From Limisphaerales bacterium (GTDB taxonomy: Bacteria > Verrucomicrobiota > Verrucomicrobiia > Limisphaerales > UBA11358): DNA of 6,470 bases. Below are positions 5,336 to 6,470 of this stretch, piece after piece. The stretch lies in assembly GCA_027451565.1 (NCBI GenBank), contig DAIDJC010000185.1:1-6470 (forward strand). The letters are read 5' to 3'. The notes under the pieces were generated by a model. That model saw only the letters and a program-made list of their open reading frames with translations, was not told the origin of the DNA and made no database searches. The position numbers and the translations under genes were made by a program. Every line of letters starts with the position of its first letter. The stretch's first letter is position 1.

Positions 5336-6361
5336 ATGACCCTGGTGGCTTTTGAAACTTCCTGTGATGAAACGGGAGTGGCTGTGATCCGGGATGGAGT
5401 GGCGTTGTCCAACCTGGTTTCCTCGCAGGTTTCCTTGCATGAAGAATATGGGGGAGTGGTGCCTGAACTGGCAGCGCGGGAACACTTAAAAAACCTGGCG
5501 CCTTTGGCCAGGGAAGCATTGTCCCGGGCAGGGGTGGTTCCGGGCGAGGTGCAGGCGGTGGCCGCCACCCGTGGACCCGGCCTGGCGATTGCCTTATTAG
5601 TGGGATTGAAGGCGGCCCAGGGCATGGCTTTTGGACTTGGAAAACCATTTCTCGGAATCAACCATCACGAGGCGCATCTTTATTCGCCATGGATCACGGG
5701 ATCGCCTGCACGCGCGGATTACGATGAATTTGAGCCTAATGTTTCGCTGATTGTGAGCGGCGGACATACGCTTCTTGTTTTGGTGGAGAGCGAGGCTGAA
5801 CACCGCGTGCTCGGTGGCACCATAGATGATGCGGCTGGTGAATGTTTTGATAAAACCGGCAAGTTGATGGGGTTGCCCTATCCAGCCGGTCCCATCATTG
5901 ACCAGCTTGCGCGCGAGGGAAACCGTGATGCCTTTTCATTTCCGAGGCCGTTGATCCATGATGGCAGCGAAGATTTCAGTTTTAGCGGTTTGAAAACCTC
6001 GGTGCGCTATTTTCTCAGGGACAACCCTGGCGTGTTGGAAGAGTCAGGCGGCTTGAGAGATCTGTGCGCGAGCATTCAGGCCGCCATCGTGGAGGTGCTG
6101 GCAAGCAAAACCGTGAGAGCGGCCCGCCGGCTTGGGGTAAAATGTGTGACGGCTTCCGGGGGGGTGACCTGCAACATGGGCTTGAGGGAGATGTTAAAGA
6201 ACACCTGCGCCAAGCACGGATTGAAATTGAGATTGGCGCCTAGGGAACTCTGCACCGATAACGCAGCCATGATTGGTATCCTGGCCGAGCGCAGATTGAT
6301 GAGCGGAGCTGAAACATCCGCCTTGGATGCTGAGCCGGACCCGGGACTGTCCCTGGCCTGA
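5336..6361 (+). CDS. tsaD: tRNA N6-adenosine threonylcarbamoyltransferase TsaD (Gcp/Kae1/Qri7)
   Basis: Transfers the threonylcarbamoyl group from threonylcarbamoyl-AMP (made by TsaC/TsaB-family partners) to A37 of tRNAs reading ANN codons, forming t6A. In bacteria it works with TsaB and TsaE in the cytoplasm and is nearly universal. The 341-residue product matches E. coli TsaD (337). It begins FETSCDETGVAV, the ASKHA phosphate-binding segment. The metal ligands are the two histidines H110 and H114 in NHHEAH and D308 in CTDNAAMIG. Other signatures are GGVVPELAAREH (39-50), TRGPGL (78-83), VSGGHTLL (140-147), GTIDDAAGECFDK (161-173), FSFSGLKTSVR (214-224) and GGVTCNMGLRE (275-285, from the usual GGVxxNxxLR). 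All expected blocks are present in order and without a break. It is preceded by the S41 protease gene with 35 bases between. tsaB and tsaE are not in this window. Confidence 0.98.
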   Translation: MTLVAFETSCDETGVAVIRDGVALSNLVSSQVSLHEEYGGVVPELAAREHLKNLAPLAREALSRAGVVPGEVQAVAATRGPGLAIALLVGLKAAQGMAFGLGKPFLGINHHEAHLYSPWITGSPARADYDEFEPNVSLIVSGGHTLLVLVESEAEHRVLGGTIDDAAGECFDKTGKLMGLPYPAGPIIDQLAREGNRDAFSFPRPLIHDGSEDFSFSGLKTSVRYFLRDNPGVLEESGGLRDLCASIQAAIVEVLASKTVRAARRLGVKCVTASGGVTCNMGLREMLKNTCAKHGLKLRLAPRELCTDNAAMIGILAERRLMSGAETSALDAEPDPGLSLA

Positions 6362-6405
6362 CGAATCAACGGTCTGAAGCCGGTTTGGCCGATGGAATTT
6401 GCCGG

Positions 6406-6431
6406 TTTTGCGGCCAGTATGGCCTGCAAAA
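6406..6431. other. Hairpin downstream of tsaD
   Basis: TTTTGCGGCC (6406-6415) pairs with GGCC-T-GCAAAA (6421-6431) around a 5-base loop AGTAT, giving ten base pairs with one bulged T (6425). It begins 45 bases after the tsaD stop. No T-tract follows on either strand, so it is not a typical intrinsic terminator; it could stabilise the 3' end or be chance. An imperfect repeat of the sequence around its left arm occurs at 6379-6390. Confidence 0.3.
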
Positions 6432-6470
6432 AGCCTCGGTAAAATCGTATCCATCCTGAAAATCCACACG

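Noticed and set aside
6194..6469. Minus-strand open frame over the 3' end of tsaD and the right edge
   Set aside because: It overlaps conserved tsaD coding sequence in antisense and shows no recognisable domain or ribosome binding site.

Overview
This window looks like ordinary chromosome from a moderately GC-rich, probably Gram-negative-type bacterium. It encodes exported envelope proteins, including a lipoprotein with a clear lipobox. The SucC variant and the overall style of the proteins fit Verrucomicrobia (Pedosphaera/Limisphaera-like), but that is inference from memory of the families. No 16S or other marker is present, so the assignment is tentative. I see no mobile elements, CRISPR arrays, tRNAs, rRNAs or phage genes.

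Layout. Bases 1-1167 (minus strand) hold nearly all of sucC, the beta subunit of succinyl-CoA ligase; its last residues, and presumably sucD, lie beyond the left edge. Bases 1168-1469 are a divergent intergenic region with a plausible sucC promoter and a 9-bp inverted repeat. On the plus strand, 1470-3781 forms a likely three-gene operon: an unrecognised coiled-coil lipoprotein, an exported N-acetylmuramoyl-L-alanine amidase (Amidase_3), and a PduO-type ATP:cob(I)alamin adenosyltransferase whose ATG overlaps the amidase stop by four bases. After a gap of about 195 bases, 3978-6361 holds a second likely pair: a C-terminal-processing S41 protease with a PDZ domain, then tsaD, the catalytic subunit of tRNA t6A synthesis. 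The last 109 bases are noncoding apart from a small hairpin.

How the genes fit together. Three products (lipoprotein, amidase, S41 protease) are predicted to work outside the cytoplasmic membrane and suggest an envelope or peptidoglycan-remodelling neighbourhood. The other three (SucC, adenosyltransferase, TsaD) are cytoplasmic housekeeping or cofactor enzymes. SucC and adenosylcobalamin have an indirect link, because B12-dependent methylmalonyl-CoA mutase makes succinyl-CoA, but nothing here shows co-regulation.

I found no convincing undescribed system. The items most worth a second look are the lipoprotein of unknown function directly upstream of the amidase, the coupled amidase/adenosyltransferase pair, and the start-site and promoter architecture of sucC and the protease gene.
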